A stretch of DNA of 64,000 nucleotides from Hyphomicrobiaceae bacterium (lineage in GTDB: Bacteria > Pseudomonadota > Alphaproteobacteria > Rhizobiales > Hyphomicrobiaceae). This document shows positions 1 through 9,714 of the stretch, in pieces. Location: the NCBI GenBank assembly GCA_008933705.1, contig WBUN01000012.1:32122-96121 (forward strand), in the 5' to 3' direction. The notes beneath the pieces are model-generated. The model had not been told where the DNA came from. It saw only the letters and a list, made by a program, of their open reading frames with translations, and did no database searches. The stretch's first letter is position 1. Each line of letters opens with the position of its first letter. Position numbers and translations under genes: made by a program.

Positions 1-397
1 ACAGGAACAGCAAGGGCGCGCCGATGCGTGCTTGGGGCAGGCCCATTCTCGTCAGCAGTGCCCAGGCGGCGACCGTCGCGGCGGCGCCTACGCCGAGAAA
101 AGCCCACCCGGCGCCTTCCTCCCCCAGAGGGACCAAAGGCACGAACAGCCAGGCAATGATGGGAATGTTGACGAAGCCGCCGGCCGCAGCTTCGGTGAGC
201 GGCCAGGTGGCGCTGAGGCCCTCCTCCAAGAGGAGCTCGGCTGCCGGGTAGTAAGCCTTGTAGAAATCACTGAACAGGTCGAAAGGCTCGGATATCTGCC
301 AGAGCAGCAGATGGATCGTGACGCCGGACAGGGTAAGCACAATCCACACCGTCGTGCGACCGTCGGCAAGCCACCGCGCCGCAGCTGAATCGCCCAT
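1..397 (-). CDS. Partial polytopic membrane protein, possibly GT-C/GT87-like
   Basis: Reading the minus strand from an ATG at 397 gives 132 codons without a stop before the window edge, so the C-terminus is missing. The start of the protein reads MGDSAAARWLADGRTTVW, followed by a hydrophobic helix (IVLTLSGVTIHLLLW), a loop with FSDFYKAYYPAAELLLEEG and at least two more hydrophobic helices. The aromatic 'FYKAYYPAAELLL' loop after the first helix resembles the DUF2029/GT87 polyprenyl-phosphate-dependent glycosyltransferases, but this is inference. It starts 16 bp after the UbiA-family gene and is probably co-transcribed with it; a prenyltransferase and a lipid-linked sugar transferase would fit together. 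Confidence 0.6.
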   Translation of the reverse strand, partial: MGDSAAARWLADGRTTVWIVLTLSGVTIHLLLWQISEPFDLFSDFYKAYYPAAELLLEEGLSATWPLTEAAAGGFVNIPIIAWLFVPLVPLGEEGAGWAFLGVGAAATVAAWALLTRMGLPQARIGAPLLFL

Positions 398-413
398 CAC
401 TCGGGACCCCGGA

Positions 414-1448
414 TCACACCAGCCATGCGCCCGCGAAAGCGGCAACGACACCCGCGCCGAGCGCGAGGCTGGCCGGATCTCGAATGGCGAACCGGATCGG
501 GTCATCATCGAGCTGGTCGCGGCCGGCCAGAAGCCATATGCGCCCGAGCCACAGAAACAGGATCGCCGGTACCGGCCAAAGCAGCAGAGGACTTCTGTAG
601 AACGTCGCGCCGAAGGCTTCGTTTATGAGGTAGAGAACCATGATCAGCACGGCCCCGGCTGCAGTCGAAAGTCCCAGGCCGAAGATCAACGGCCCGTCTT
701 TGACGACGTAGCCGCGGCCGTCCACCTTCTCGCGGCCGAGATTGGCGTTGCGCATGATCTCCGTGAAGCGCTTTGCAAGCGACAGGGAGGTGAAGATGAA
801 CATTGAGAAGACCAGCAACCAGGATGACGTCGCGACATTGGCCAACTCGATGCCGAAGAACAGACGAAGCGTGTAGAGCATCGCCAGAATCAGCACGTCC
901 ACGACAGGCAGCCGCTTTAGCCCGACGGAATACGCAAATGTCAGCGCCGTGTAGATCAACAGCACGACTGCGGCGCGGTGGTTGACGCTGGCCACGGCAG
1001 CCAGGCTGATCAGCATGCCGAGCGGCACTACGATGGCGACCAGGCCGATGGGCAGATCGCCGCGTGCGATCGGTCGCCGCCACTTCGACCAGTGCGTGCG
1101 ATCGAACCGAAGATCGAGGAGATCGTTCAGAAGATACGTGCAGGAGGCGAGCACGCCCCAGGCGACGAACCCCAGCAGGCACAAGCCCCATGCTTCCAGG
1201 TTGTCAATTGTGCCCGAAAGCAGAAGCGGAACGAAAATGAGCAGGTTCTTCGCCCACTGATGGAGCCGCAGCCCCTCTGCCAGCGCAAGCACGACACCCG
1301 TTCGCCCAGCGAAGTTCTTCTCTATGCGGTTAATGGTAGTGCCCCTCGCGCCTCGACCTGACGCAGCACGAGGCGCACGTGGCCTACGTCTGCTGCACGC
1401 ATCCGCCCGCTCCATGCCCGTACCGTGCACGGCAAGGGAGCGAGGCAT
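414..1448 (-). CDS. UbiA-family prenyltransferase
   Basis: An integral membrane protein of 344 residues. After about 60 residues it reads LRLHQWAKNLLIFVPLLLSG, the typical opening of UbiA proteins of the decaprenyl-phosphate phosphoribosyltransferase type and of HAD-UbiA fusions. The Mg-prenyl-diphosphate motif NDLLDLRFDR follows near residue 107, and the rest is about eight hydrophobic helices. The family transfers a prenyl chain to an acceptor, or a phosphosugar to a prenyl phosphate; the substrate cannot be told. The first 45 residues are Arg-rich and unlike the family, so the true start may be later, although a GAGGCGGG ribosome site lies just before the ATG used here. Confidence 0.85.
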   Translation of the reverse strand: MPRSLAVHGTGMERADACSRRRPRAPRAASGRGARGTTINRIEKNFAGRTGVVLALAEGLRLHQWAKNLLIFVPLLLSGTIDNLEAWGLCLLGFVAWGVLASCTYLLNDLLDLRFDRTHWSKWRRPIARGDLPIGLVAIVVPLGMLISLAAVASVNHRAAVVLLIYTALTFAYSVGLKRLPVVDVLILAMLYTLRLFFGIELANVATSSWLLVFSMFIFTSLSLAKRFTEIMRNANLGREKVDGRGYVVKDGPLIFGLGLSTAAGAVLIMVLYLINEAFGATFYRSPLLLWPVPAILFLWLGRIWLLAGRDQLDDDPIRFAIRDPASLALGAGVVAAFAGAWLV

Positions 1449-1457
1449 CCCGCCTCG

Positions 1458-1477
1458 GTGCAGCCGTTCGGCTGCAC
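1458..1477 (-). promoter_or_regulatory. Perfect hairpin in the UbiA-gene leader
   Basis: GTGCAGCC at 1458-1465 and GGCTGCAC at 1470-1477 form a perfect 8-bp stem around a four-base loop, ten bases before the proposed ATG at 1448. There is no T-run, so it is not a classic terminator. It could be a translation-affecting structure or the end of the upstream gene. The role is unknown. Confidence 0.35.
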
Positions 1478-1582
1478 ACCTGCGAGAAGCGGAAAATTAG
1501 ACTGCAAGGCGGCAGCTCGGCAACGAACATATCTGCACGAGCTGGGTGCGGCCCGGCGAAATTCGGATGTGTGCCCCCTTGG

Positions 1583-3103
1583 TCACAATTGCCTTGTGAA
1601 TAGGCCGTCCGGAGGGACCCTGACGTTCGCGGAAGCTCCGAAAGATGAATGGACGTTCATCGCGGGGGACGGCATCGCGACGGCGCCCCGGGTCGCCAGC
1701 GTCCACAGCGCGGCGCCGACGTACATCGCCAGTGCCGCCACCTCTCGGTGGTGCGCGAACGGATCGAGCCACCATGACGCGATGGTGAACGGCACGAGAA
1801 GGGCAACACCGACCACAAATCTGGAGAGCCACCACGTCGGTACGATCACGGCGAGCGCGAGGCCCCAGATCACATACCAGGGCCAGAGATGGCTGATGCC
1901 TGCGAACATGACGGCAGCCATGATTGCGACGGCCGACTTCTGCAGACTGGTGATCGTTGGCGACCATAAGCAGACCGCGAGATGATAGGCGGCAAGCAGC
2001 GGAAAGACGAAGGTGGCAGCGATCGTGATCGGCAAGAGCGATGCGCCGGAAAGGAACTCCAGCGCGGTGACTGCATCGCGAGGTTGCAGAAAGTGCCATG
2101 AGCTGATCACCCTCAGCCCGTCGAAGAAAGCCGGCGATCGGTAGAACACGGCGAGAATACTGAGGCCCAGCAGCGCCGGCGCGACGAGCCGCAGGAAGAA
2201 CTTGCCCCACGCCGGGGGGCCACGCCGCAGCTCATGGATGGCGTCGATCAGGAACAGGGGCGCCGTCACGTACTTGCAGAGGATGGAGGCGACCAGCGCG
2301 ATAGGCGCCCTCCAATCGGCGCGCTGCAGAAGCAAGAGCCACAGCAGCCCCAGCGCGACCATGCCGATGTCGTTGTGGCCCTCGGCGAGCGTTTGAGAGA
2401 CGCCGGCCGGCAGCCAACCGAACAGGGTGACGGCAAGGCATCGGTCGAGTATCGGCTTCGCCGCCGTGATCTTGGCGACCACCACCAGCGAGCCGATCCA
2501 GGCGACGGCGAGAAGCGCCTTGAACAGGATGGCGGTGAGCCAGAGATTCCCGTGCGCGACCGCTGCAACCGCTGCCGAGGCGAGGCCCCAGAGCGGCCCA
2601 TACGACATCACCATCGGGAAGTGGTCGAGCGGGAGACCGGCAAGCTCCGCGCCACCGAAGAGGGCGTAGTACGGGTTGACGCCCGACGCGATCATGCGGC
2701 CCCAAACCGCAGACAACCAGAAATCCTGCGTGAAGACGGGATAGGATAGTGCGCAGGCCAGAGCGAAGGCGAGCGACCATCGGAACGTCGCCTTGAAGAC
2801 GCTTTTGTCGAGCGCCTGCGCCGCACGCATCAGAAGGAAGCTGACCAGCATTGCGGCTGTACTTGCAACGGCAAGCAAGGACCAGTAGGTGGCAATGACC
2901 GCCTCCACCGTGAGCTGGCGATAGGAGCCGATGACGGGAAGAGGGCCCGCCAGGGCGTCGAAGAAGCCGATCGCGCGTGGGGCTTCCTCCTGCGACCACA
3001 GGGCGGGCGTGTGCACGTAGGACAGCAGCGCCAGCAACACATAGGCCAGCAGGGCTGAAGCCCCGAGCAGGTGGATTCGGAGACGAAGCGTCGCGGCGGC
3101 CAA
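1583..3103 (-). CDS. Polytopic GT-C-like membrane glycosyltransferase
   Basis: About 500 residues with roughly a dozen hydrophobic helices. Short loops carry FTQDFWLSAVWGRMIASGVNPYY near the first third and 'EGHNDIGMVALGLLWLL' in the middle. The Gly-x-Asn-Pro-Tyr loop and the GHND motif are features of polyprenol-phosphate-mannose-using GT-C enzymes (MptA/MptB, GT87), so it probably moves a sugar from a lipid carrier at the outer face of the membrane. A TTG at 3205 immediately follows the stop of the DUF1501 gene, but a TTG at 3103 has a GGGGAG ribosome site seven bases upstream and matches the start of the first helix, so I prefer it. Acceptor unknown. Confidence 0.7.
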   Translation of the reverse strand: MAAATLRLRIHLLGASALLAYVLLALLSYVHTPALWSQEEAPRAIGFFDALAGPLPVIGSYRQLTVEAVIATYWSLLAVASTAAMLVSFLLMRAAQALDKSVFKATFRWSLAFALACALSYPVFTQDFWLSAVWGRMIASGVNPYYALFGGAELAGLPLDHFPMVMSYGPLWGLASAAVAAVAHGNLWLTAILFKALLAVAWIGSLVVVAKITAAKPILDRCLAVTLFGWLPAGVSQTLAEGHNDIGMVALGLLWLLLLQRADWRAPIALVASILCKYVTAPLFLIDAIHELRRGPPAWGKFFLRLVAPALLGLSILAVFYRSPAFFDGLRVISSWHFLQPRDAVTALEFLSGASLLPITIAATFVFPLLAAYHLAVCLWSPTITSLQKSAVAIMAAVMFAGISHLWPWYVIWGLALAVIVPTWWLSRFVVGVALLVPFTIASWWLDPFAHHREVAALAMYVGAALWTLATRGAVAMPSPAMNVHSSFGASANVRVPPDGLFTRQL

Positions 3104-3205
3104 TGGAAGCTCCCCGAAGATCGCACGCCCTTCCGGAGGGTCGCGCGATCCCTGTGAACATTCAGATCGTGCGTTGCTCAGTGGAACCTGCCTCCGATCA
3201 AGCAA

Positions 3206-4576
3206 CTAGGCCAGCAGGCCATGCAATACGGGGGCGAGCGGCAGGTCCGGCCGCAGCATTCGATAGTGCGCCTTGGGCACGCCGAACAGCGCATAGATGG
3301 TGTTCACCACGGAGCCGACGGTCAGATAGTCCTTGATGTCGAAGGCGTCCGGGTGATCCGGCCGCGGCTTCAAGGCTGCAAAGTCGAACGGGCGCCCCAT
3401 CGCCTTCTCAAGGACCGGATCGAGCGCCAGATGCGCCTTCGACACAGTCGCCCTCTCGTCGGGAAGATCGGACGCACCGATCACCATGCCGCCGCGTATG
3501 CCCTTGCCGCCGATCAGAATGGAGTTCGAGAACTGATTGTGGTTCGTGCCCGTGGCGCCAATCGGCATGTCGGGCGCCCGCAGAGTGCGGCCGAGTTCGC
3601 TCGCTATCATCACCGTGGTGACATCGAAGATGGATCGCTTGGCGTCGAAGGCCGTCTCGCGCAGTCCGTTGAGCAGATCGGTGATTCTGCCGATCGCGCT
3701 GCCGAACAGCTTCGGCTGCGCCAGCGCCTGGTCGGGCGCGTGCACGTCGAACGCCTCGGGAAGCACGTAGATCGCGGACCGCGAGATCGAGAGGCGGAAG
3801 CACTCCGCGATCAGGGCGAGGGACTGCCGCTCGGCGCTCTCCTCCCGCTTGGGCGCCGTCAGCCGGGCCAGCTTGTGGTGCACGCGAGGAGCGCCCTCAA
3901 GCCCCGCAAGCATGAGGCTTGAGCCGGCGGAGAACCGGCCAGGCTCGACGGCGTTGGCCGCGAGGCGGCTGCGCATGAAATCCACTGTGGCGTCGCCGGA
4001 GCGCGGAGCCTCGAACTGCTTCAGCCTGGCCGACAGCCCGGCTACGGAGCGCGGCTGCAGCGGCACGACGCCGGAATGGTTGTCGACGTTGATGAACAGC
4101 GGCGCGGTCGGCACGATGGCATCGAGGGATTCCGGCTTGCGGCCGGTTTCCGGCAGATTGAGATGGGGGACGAACGAATCGCCGCCGAACGGCTTGCCGG
4201 CGAAAAGGAAGTTCATGTTCTGCAGATGGCCGTCGAAGCTCGGCGCCATGTAGACACCGTTGATCACGCTGAACTGGTCACGAAAGGCGGCGAGCGGCTT
4301 GATCAGCGACGTGGCGAGCGCGGAGACTCCGTTCCTGCCGACCCAAGGGGCCGGCTCCTCGCCCAGATAGTTCTGGATGCGGCCTGCCTTTGTCATGGAA
4401 AGGGGGCGCGCATCGAACATGTAGGAAGAGTCGGCACCGCCATTGAGCACGATGAGCAGGAAGAAATGCGGGTCCGCGTCGGGCTCGGCGGCGCCGAGGA
4501 AGCTGACACGGGGCAGCAGCACCATTCCGGCGCCGAAAGCCCCGAATTTCAGAACGTCGCGTCGCGAGGGGGTCAT
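3206..4576 (-). CDS. Tat-exported DUF1501 family protein
   Basis: 456 residues. The N-terminus MTPSRRDVLKFGAFGAGMVL is a twin-arginine signal (SRRDVLK) followed by a hydrophobic stretch. The mature part begins with HFFLLIVLNGGADSSYMFD, the opening of DUF1501 proteins, which belong to the alkaline-phosphatase/sulfatase-like superfamily. Later segments such as MIASELGRTLRAPDM and 'GTNHNQFSNSILIGG' match the family's metal-site region (E-x-G-R and a His-containing G-T-N-H-N loop). Function is unknown; DUF1501 genes usually sit beside a secreted cytochrome-like or DUF1800 partner. Here the neighbour 13 bp upstream is a small secreted protein and beyond that a diheme protein, which supports a periplasmic complex. 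Confidence 0.88.
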   Translation of the reverse strand: MTPSRRDVLKFGAFGAGMVLLPRVSFLGAAEPDADPHFFLLIVLNGGADSSYMFDARPLSMTKAGRIQNYLGEEPAPWVGRNGVSALATSLIKPLAAFRDQFSVINGVYMAPSFDGHLQNMNFLFAGKPFGGDSFVPHLNLPETGRKPESLDAIVPTAPLFINVDNHSGVVPLQPRSVAGLSARLKQFEAPRSGDATVDFMRSRLAANAVEPGRFSAGSSLMLAGLEGAPRVHHKLARLTAPKREESAERQSLALIAECFRLSISRSAIYVLPEAFDVHAPDQALAQPKLFGSAIGRITDLLNGLRETAFDAKRSIFDVTTVMIASELGRTLRAPDMPIGATGTNHNQFSNSILIGGKGIRGGMVIGASDLPDERATVSKAHLALDPVLEKAMGRPFDFAALKPRPDHPDAFDIKDYLTVGSVVNTIYALFGVPKAHYRMLRPDLPLAPVLHGLLA

Positions 4577-4589
4577 GGCGTGCCGCCTC

Positions 4590-5165
4590 TCACTTGTGCA
4601 GGAGCAAGTAGGGGTTCATGGTGATGGTCAGCGTCATGGCGGCGATCGTCTCGGCTGCCGGCCGGCCGCGATAGGACGGGCCGAGGAAGAAGTCCCGCCA
4701 CGCCGCATACTCCCGCTGCGGCGCATTGTGGCCCATGACGCTCCACCAGAACTCCAACAGGACGGCCTCGCTTTGCGCCTCCGGCGCCGGCCAGGCGCAG
4801 AGCTTCCTCAGGATTGCCAGAAAGCGCGGGTGGAACGCGAGCTGCGGGGTGGCGCACGAGTTGCCGACACTCTTGGCAAATCCGGACAGCGTGACGTGCC
4901 AGATCGCCATGCTGAGGGGATTGGGCAAGCCGTTCTGGAAGCTGTGCTCGGTGCCGAATGTCGTCCAGGTACCGAGGAAATCCTCCATGTCCTCGGCCGG
5001 AATGAAGCGTTCGAGATCCAAGCTCTCGCCTGGCGCGGCAATGCGCGTCGAAAGCTCCTTGGAAATGGCCGCCCACCCCTTGAACCGCGACGTCTGGGCT
5101 GATGCCGGCGCCGTGAGCAGCCAGAGCGAGTAGATGGCGGTCAGGGCGGCGACCAATGTCTTCAT
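4590..5165 (-). CDS. Secreted protein of unknown function
   Basis: 191 residues with a clear Sec signal peptide (MKTLVAALTAIYSLWLLTAPASAQ, cleavage expected after ASA). The mature part is mixed alpha with tryptophans, including TFGTEHSFQNGLPNPLSMAIW and a C-terminal 'MTLTITMNPYLLLHK'. No domain recognised. Its start overlaps the stop of the upstream diheme gene by four bases (ATGA), and the DUF1501 gene follows 13 bp later, so translation is probably coupled and the three products likely act together in the periplasm. Confidence 0.75.
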   Translation of the reverse strand: MKTLVAALTAIYSLWLLTAPASAQTSRFKGWAAISKELSTRIAAPGESLDLERFIPAEDMEDFLGTWTTFGTEHSFQNGLPNPLSMAIWHVTLSGFAKSVGNSCATPQLAFHPRFLAILRKLCAWPAPEAQSEAVLLEFWWSVMGHNAPQREYAAWRDFFLGPSYRGRPAAETIAAMTLTITMNPYLLLHK

Positions 5166-7204
5166 GGACCATCCCCCTTGGACAGGCGGCCGAGCTCCTG
5201 CTGCGCCCAGAGGTAGAGCTCCTGGCGCTCCTGGCTCGACATGATCTTGTTCTTGGGCATGCGCCTTTTCGGATTCGAGGAGGAGAGCCGATCCAGGATC
5301 CGGGTCAGCGTGTCGTGCGCCGGTAGCTGCTGCATATCATGATCGAGATGAGGGAAGGTCTGATTCCTGCCGTCCGGAGCCAGGATCCACGCACCGAGAT
5401 CGAGGTTGGCGCCGCCGTCATAGACCGTACCGTGACACTGGCCGCAGTTCCTCTGGAGGATGAACGCAACCCTGCACGGCGGCCCGCGCGTGGGCTTTGC
5501 ATCCGGGCCATGATCGTAGCATTGCTGCGGGTCCGGGTTGCGAGCGTGGAAGGTCTGGCTCTGCAGGATGCGCACGATGGTGCTCTTCATCGCCGCGGAG
5601 GAGCTGACCGCGGCTTCCGCCTCGAAGGCCTTGGTCAGGTAGTCCAGATATCCGCCGTCGATGGTTTGGTTCTCAGCCGTTATATACTCGAAGAGCCGTT
5701 TGACGAGGCAGCGTTTGGCCTCGGGCGCCTGGCGAATGATCTTCGACAGATCGCCCAGCGTCTCCCCATAGCTGTTCTGGCTCTCCCAGCGCGGGGAGCG
5801 AACGTAGGCTATGTTCCATTTGCGGCTCGAACTCTTGCGGGCACGCCAAGTGGCCTCGTACTTCTGCCGGCTCACGTCGGCGAGGTCGTCGAAGATGATG
5901 GTCGACGAGCGGGTATAGTCGTAGAACTGCGCCCCGTATTTCCGGAAGAAGCCGCCCATCGGATCGAGCTTGTAGTGGCAGGCAAAGCATGACGTGTCCG
6001 AGCCGTGTGCACCGCCGATATGCTCCTGCGGGTCCTCGAACCCGACAGGCGTCAGGTCATCGCAGAAGAAGCGCCTCAGGATGTAGGCGGCCCGCTTGCG
6101 GTTGAAGTTCGTCGAGGAGTTCTGCAGGGAGATGGCCTGCTCGAAACCAAATGCCAGCCATTTCTCCTTGGCGGGAAAAGCGCTCAAGTCCACCGCCTTG
6201 AAGTCGAGAACGGACTGCGGCCGGTAGACCGCGGGCTCGAACTTGAAGATCTCCGCGAAGGCCCGGCTGAACCGGCCTGATGCGCTCTGAGCGGCGGTCG
6301 TGATCCGCCTCGTATCGGCCTGGGCCCACGATCGGCCAGTGCACCCCTCCTTGGCAGCTCGCTCCAGTGCATCGAATGGCCACGATATGACCTGCCCCCT
6401 GATGAGCGCAAAAATTTCGATGTCGTTGAACGCCCGATAAACCCTGTTGGTCAGCTCCGTCCGTCGCGCCACGATATCACTCAGCTTCCTGCAGAGCTCC
6501 TGTCCGGCAGAGCGTGTTGCCGCGGAGGCAGGGCTGATGAGGTCATCGAATACCGCCTGCAGCTCGGCGACGGCCTTGCGCCGCAACTGATCGGGCGCAA
6601 GACCCGCATCCTCCGCTGCCAGCGCTTCCTCGAGAGGCTCGCTGCGCAGAGGCGCCATGAAGAATTCGCCCTCGAGATCGAACAGCTTGAAATAGTCGCC
6701 GCCCTGGAGCAGCGCCTGAGATGCAGCGACCGCGTTGGCAAAGTCGAAGGCATAGATGCTGTAGGCGCCATCGATCTTGAGCTCGTCGGCTTTGTAGCCG
6801 AGGAAGAACATGTTGAAGTCGAGGATCGCGTCGCCAAAGCGCGGGTCGCTCATGAAACGGCGCGCGATCTCTTCCTCGGACAACTGCAGCAGCGCATCGA
6901 CATCGTCGTCGGGGCCGAGCCCTGCGCCCCCGCGCAGAAGGCGCGCCGTCTTCTCGATCCACCACCGTCTCTCCCAAAGGGGATCGTCGGGCAACTTGAC
7001 GGACAGCAGATTCTGCTTGGCGGCCGACGGCGAGCTCTTGAACGCAGTCGCGACATTGGAGGCCAGTGCTGGAGGGCGAACCTGGCTGGCCGTCAGCGAG
7101 GCCGCCATCACCGCAAGCAAAATGGCACACGCAAGGCCAATGCGGCTTGCGAGCCCACCTGTGAGTTTCACCAACGACCTCCAGAGTCGACCGTCTTGGC
7201 TCAT
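5162..7204 (-). CDS. Diheme DUF1592/DUF1588/DUF1585-like secreted protein
   Basis: About 680 residues with an N-terminal membrane anchor or signal (LACAILLAVMAASLTASQV). The middle carries SEEEIARRFMSDPRFGDAIL, like the DUF1592 domain. Near residue 405 comes SCFACHYKLDPMGGFFRKYG, matching the DUF1588 heme motif (CxxCH followed by xxDPxG). Next is a DUF1585-like tail (LVKRLFEYITAENQ). A second heme site, CGQCH, near residue 590 lies in a cytochrome c-like C-terminus. Such proteins are abundant in planctomycetes and myxobacteria and pair with DUF1501/DUF1552 partners; their reaction is unknown. ATG 7204 is preferred over an upstream TTG at 7216. First gene of the 7.2-to-0.4 kb minus-strand group. 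Confidence 0.85.
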   Translation of the reverse strand: MSQDGRLWRSLVKLTGGLASRIGLACAILLAVMAASLTASQVRPPALASNVATAFKSSPSAAKQNLLSVKLPDDPLWERRWWIEKTARLLRGGAGLGPDDDVDALLQLSEEEIARRFMSDPRFGDAILDFNMFFLGYKADELKIDGAYSIYAFDFANAVAASQALLQGGDYFKLFDLEGEFFMAPLRSEPLEEALAAEDAGLAPDQLRRKAVAELQAVFDDLISPASAATRSAGQELCRKLSDIVARRTELTNRVYRAFNDIEIFALIRGQVISWPFDALERAAKEGCTGRSWAQADTRRITTAAQSASGRFSRAFAEIFKFEPAVYRPQSVLDFKAVDLSAFPAKEKWLAFGFEQAISLQNSSTNFNRKRAAYILRRFFCDDLTPVGFEDPQEHIGGAHGSDTSCFACHYKLDPMGGFFRKYGAQFYDYTRSSTIIFDDLADVSRQKYEATWRARKSSSRKWNIAYVRSPRWESQNSYGETLGDLSKIIRQAPEAKRCLVKRLFEYITAENQTIDGGYLDYLTKAFEAEAAVSSSAAMKSTIVRILQSQTFHARNPDPQQCYDHGPDAKPTRGPPCRVAFILQRNCGQCHGTVYDGGANLDLGAWILAPDGRNQTFPHLDHDMQQLPAHDTLTRILDRLSSSNPKRRMPKNKIMSSQERQELYLWAQQELGRLSKGDGP

Positions 7205-7483
7205 GCCGCCGGGCAACCTCGGCCCGGTCTCCCTCTGTCTGCCTCGGCGGCTGCGACCGGACTGTTGCCTATCGCAAGTGCGCCGGCAACCACAGAGCCG
7301 TGAACTTCCAACACCTTAGTCGTTGTCCGCAATGGCCTGCGTGCACCGGCGGGGCCGATGAGCGGCCCGCTGTGGCGCGACGGCATCGCGTCGAGGTGTC
7401 GCCAAACAGCGTCCAGCACGTGATCGCCGGCGCAAAGGCCACAACGATCGAGCCACCGCGGGCTACGTGATCAAGGGCGACCA

Positions 7484-7876
7484 ATGAGCCAAGGTGCGTG
7501 GTCGATCCAACACGAGATAACGCTTAACCTTGGCGCCACCCGAAGGCCGCGCCATAACCCCTGCTCGCATATCATCTCCGGCAGCATCCGCAGCCATCCG
7601 GGAGCCATCGTGCGCAATCCTCTTCATCTGCTACCCGATGCCGCCACCGCGGCGATCCACGCCGGCTCAATAGGCGTTGCAGCCGGTGTTGTCGGATGTG
7701 CTGTCGCCGGCAATCTTGCCTCTGGCGCGCGGGCCGCGTTGGTCGGCTTCCTGAGCGCGGGCGCGCTCTTCGGCTACAGACTCTACAGGATCCACCATCC
7801 GCGGCGGGCATTTCTCGATGCCCCCTACCTGCGTGGCGGACCCGCAGCCGAAGCGCACGTCGAGATCAAGTCGTGA
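7484..7876 (+). CDS. Small membrane protein, hypothetical
   Basis: A 130-codon frame. The first 42 residues look non-coding (Arg/His/Pro-rich). From a GTG at 7610, preceded by GGGAGCC, the product reads VRNPLHLLPDAATAAIH followed by two Gly/Ala-rich hydrophobic helices (GSIGVAAGVVGCAVAG and ALVGFLSAGALFGY), so a protein of about 88 residues starting there is more likely. No family recognised. It stands alone, divergent from the diheme gene and convergent with the ThDP enzyme. The 280 bases upstream contain nothing else I can support. Confidence 0.4.
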   Translation: MSQGAWSIQHEITLNLGATRRPRHNPCSHIISGSIRSHPGAIVRNPLHLLPDAATAAIHAGSIGVAAGVVGCAVAGNLASGARAALVGFLSAGALFGYRLYRIHHPRRAFLDAPYLRGGPAAEAHVEIKS

Positions 7877-7953
7877 GCCCCTCCGGTGCGGTCGAGGTCG
7901 CGCACTTCGCTCAGAGCATGCCGCGAGCACGGGCGGATCGATCGACAATTTTG

Positions 7954-9699
7954 TCAGACGCCCCGCCGCTTTCGCTCTGCCTCGTCCCAGGCCGTCAAAG
8001 CTTGAAAATCGTAGACGAAGCCCAGCCCTTTCCGCGCATCCGATGAGACGACGGACTGGGAGGTGACGACGTCGACCAATGCCGGTGCGTTGTCCAGCGC
8101 CCTCTCGAGCGCCTGCTGCAAATCCCCCGGTCGCTCGACGCGTTCTCCGTGCGCCCCCAGCGCGCGGGCCAGCGCCGCATAGTCGGAGTGGCGCAGCGTG
8201 GTGCCGACCACGCGGCCGCCGTAGTTCATCTCCTGGTCGAGGCGCTCGATATTCCAGGCCGCGTTGTTGGATACAACAAAGACGACCTTGGCCCCGTGCC
8301 GTACGGCGGTGTCGATCTCCATGGCGTTGATGCCGAATGCGCCATCGCCGTTGACGGAAATGACTTGCCGGTCCGGCATCGCCAGAGCCGCCGCGACTGC
8401 GAAGGGAACGCCCACGCCGAGGCAGCCGAAGGCGCCAGCATCCATGTAGGTCCTGGCCTGCAGGCCGGTGCGCGCAAAGCTGAGCAGATCGCCGCCATCC
8501 GCGATGCCGATGTAGTCGGTATCTGCAACCACCGCGATGGCGTCGAAGATCGCCCGTGGATGGATCTTGCCGTCACTGCCTGTCGTCTGCCGGCCGCTCT
8601 CGGCCGCGCTTTTCGCTATCCGCTCGGAATGCCGCCCGCGCAGCTTGCCTGCCCAGGCCTTGTCGATACCGGGCTCGCGGTTGCCGGCCGCCTGCAGCAT
8701 TGCCTCGAGCGCAAGGTGCGGCGAGGCCAGTAGCTCCGGTTGGCCCCTCCGGTTATCGATCAGCTCGCCGGGCACATCCGACAGGCGGATGAAGCGTGCA
8801 TGAGGGAAGACGGCCGGCGATCCATAGCCGACCTGGTAGTCGAGCTTGCGGCCAACCACCAGCACCACATCGGCATCCGTCATTGCCGCGGCGCGCACGG
8901 CTGCCGCGGTCGAGGGATGATCGGCCGGCACCAGGCCGCGACTTTCCTGTGTGTCGAGATAGAGGGCACCGGTGGCGTCGAGGAAACGGAGCAGCGCAGC
9001 GCCCGCTCCTCTTGCACCCCTGCCGGTGATGACCAGCGGACGCTTCGCCGACCAGAAGACGTCGACGGCTTCGGCGACGGTTGCCGGGTCGGGGGGGATG
9101 GTGCGCTGCGGCTTGGCCTGCATCCACTCGTCCAGCACAAGCTGCGGCAAGACCGGCGTGCGCAGGACATCGGTCGGGATCTCGATGTAGACAGGTCCAG
9201 GCTCGCCCGCGTAGCCGGTCGCACAACCGACAGCCTCGTCCAGCTCGCGCACGACCTGCTCGGGCACGCGCGCCGTGCGCGCGTAGCGGGTGACCGGCCG
9301 CAGGATGTCGACGTGGGGAATGTCCTGCAGGGGGCCCATGTTGGCCTGTGGCCGCGACGTGCACCCTCCGATCAACAGCACCGGAGCGCGTGCCAGCGAT
9401 GCGTTGGCCATCGCCGTGACCGTATTGGTCACACCGGGGCCCGCCGTCACCATGGCGACGCCGAATTGGCCCGTGAGCTCGGCATGGGCGTGCGCCATGT
9501 GCACGGCGGCCCCTTCATCTCTCACGTCGATGATGCGGATGCCGAGCCGGGCGACGTGATCCCAGATGGGCTGGATATGGCCGCCCTGCAGCCCGAAGAT
9601 GCGGTCGATGCCGCGCGCTTTGAGGAAGCGTGCGATCCATGACGCGCAAGTGCGCTCATCGGCATTCAGATCTTGCCGCACATCGGATCCCTGGCTCAT
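7954..9699 (-). CDS. ThDP-dependent enzyme, acetolactate synthase-like
   Basis: 581 residues with the full three-domain layout of the acetolactate synthase/2-hydroxyacyl-CoA lyase superfamily. Near the N-terminus is [10 protein letters not shown], which includes the ThDP-activating glutamate. The central domain ends in '...[15 protein letters not shown]'-like sequence, and the C-terminal ThDP motif [17 protein letters not shown] is followed by the Asn pair in [10 protein letters not shown]. It is not a canonical IlvB: no small subunit is nearby. The gene starts 15 bp after an acyl-CoA synthetase gene with a GAGGA ribosome site, so a lyase or decarboxylase acting on an acyl-CoA (as in oxalyl-CoA decarboxylase or 2-hydroxyacyl-CoA lyase) is a possible role; this is inference. 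Confidence 0.85.
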   Translation of the reverse strand: MSQGSDVRQDLNADERTCASWIARFLKARGIDRIFGLQGGHIQPIWDHVARLGIRIIDVRDEGAAVHMAHAHAELTGQFGVAMVTAGPGVTNTVTAMANASLARAPVLLIGGCTSRPQANMGPLQDIPHVDILRPVTRYARTARVPEQVVRELDEAVGCATGYAGEPGPVYIEIPTDVLRTPVLPQLVLDEWMQAKPQRTIPPDPATVAEAVDVFWSAKRPLVITGRGARGAGAALLRFLDATGALYLDTQESRGLVPADHPSTAAAVRAAAMTDADVVLVVGRKLDYQVGYGSPAVFPHARFIRLSDVPGELIDNRRGQPELLASPHLALEAMLQAAGNREPGIDKAWAGKLRGRHSERIAKSAAESGRQTTGSDGKIHPRAIFDAIAVVADTDYIGIADGGDLLSFARTGLQARTYMDAGAFGCLGVGVPFAVAAALAMPDRQVISVNGDGAFGINAMEIDTAVRHGAKVVFVVSNNAAWNIERLDQEMNYGGRVVGTTLRHSDYAALARALGAHGERVERPGDLQQALERALDNAPALVDVVTSQSVVSSDARKGLGFVYDFQALTAWDEAERKRRGV

Positions 9700-9714
9700 C
9701 GGTGTCCTCGCAAC

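Noticed and set aside
3221..3922. A plus-strand frame opposite the DUF1501 gene
   Set aside because: No domain and Arg/Val-rich; DUF1501 on the other strand has a Tat signal and conserved motifs.
7205..7483. Possible promoters or a small RNA in the gap before the 7484 gene
   Set aside because: No convincing -35/-10 pair, terminator or conserved motif could be picked out by eye.
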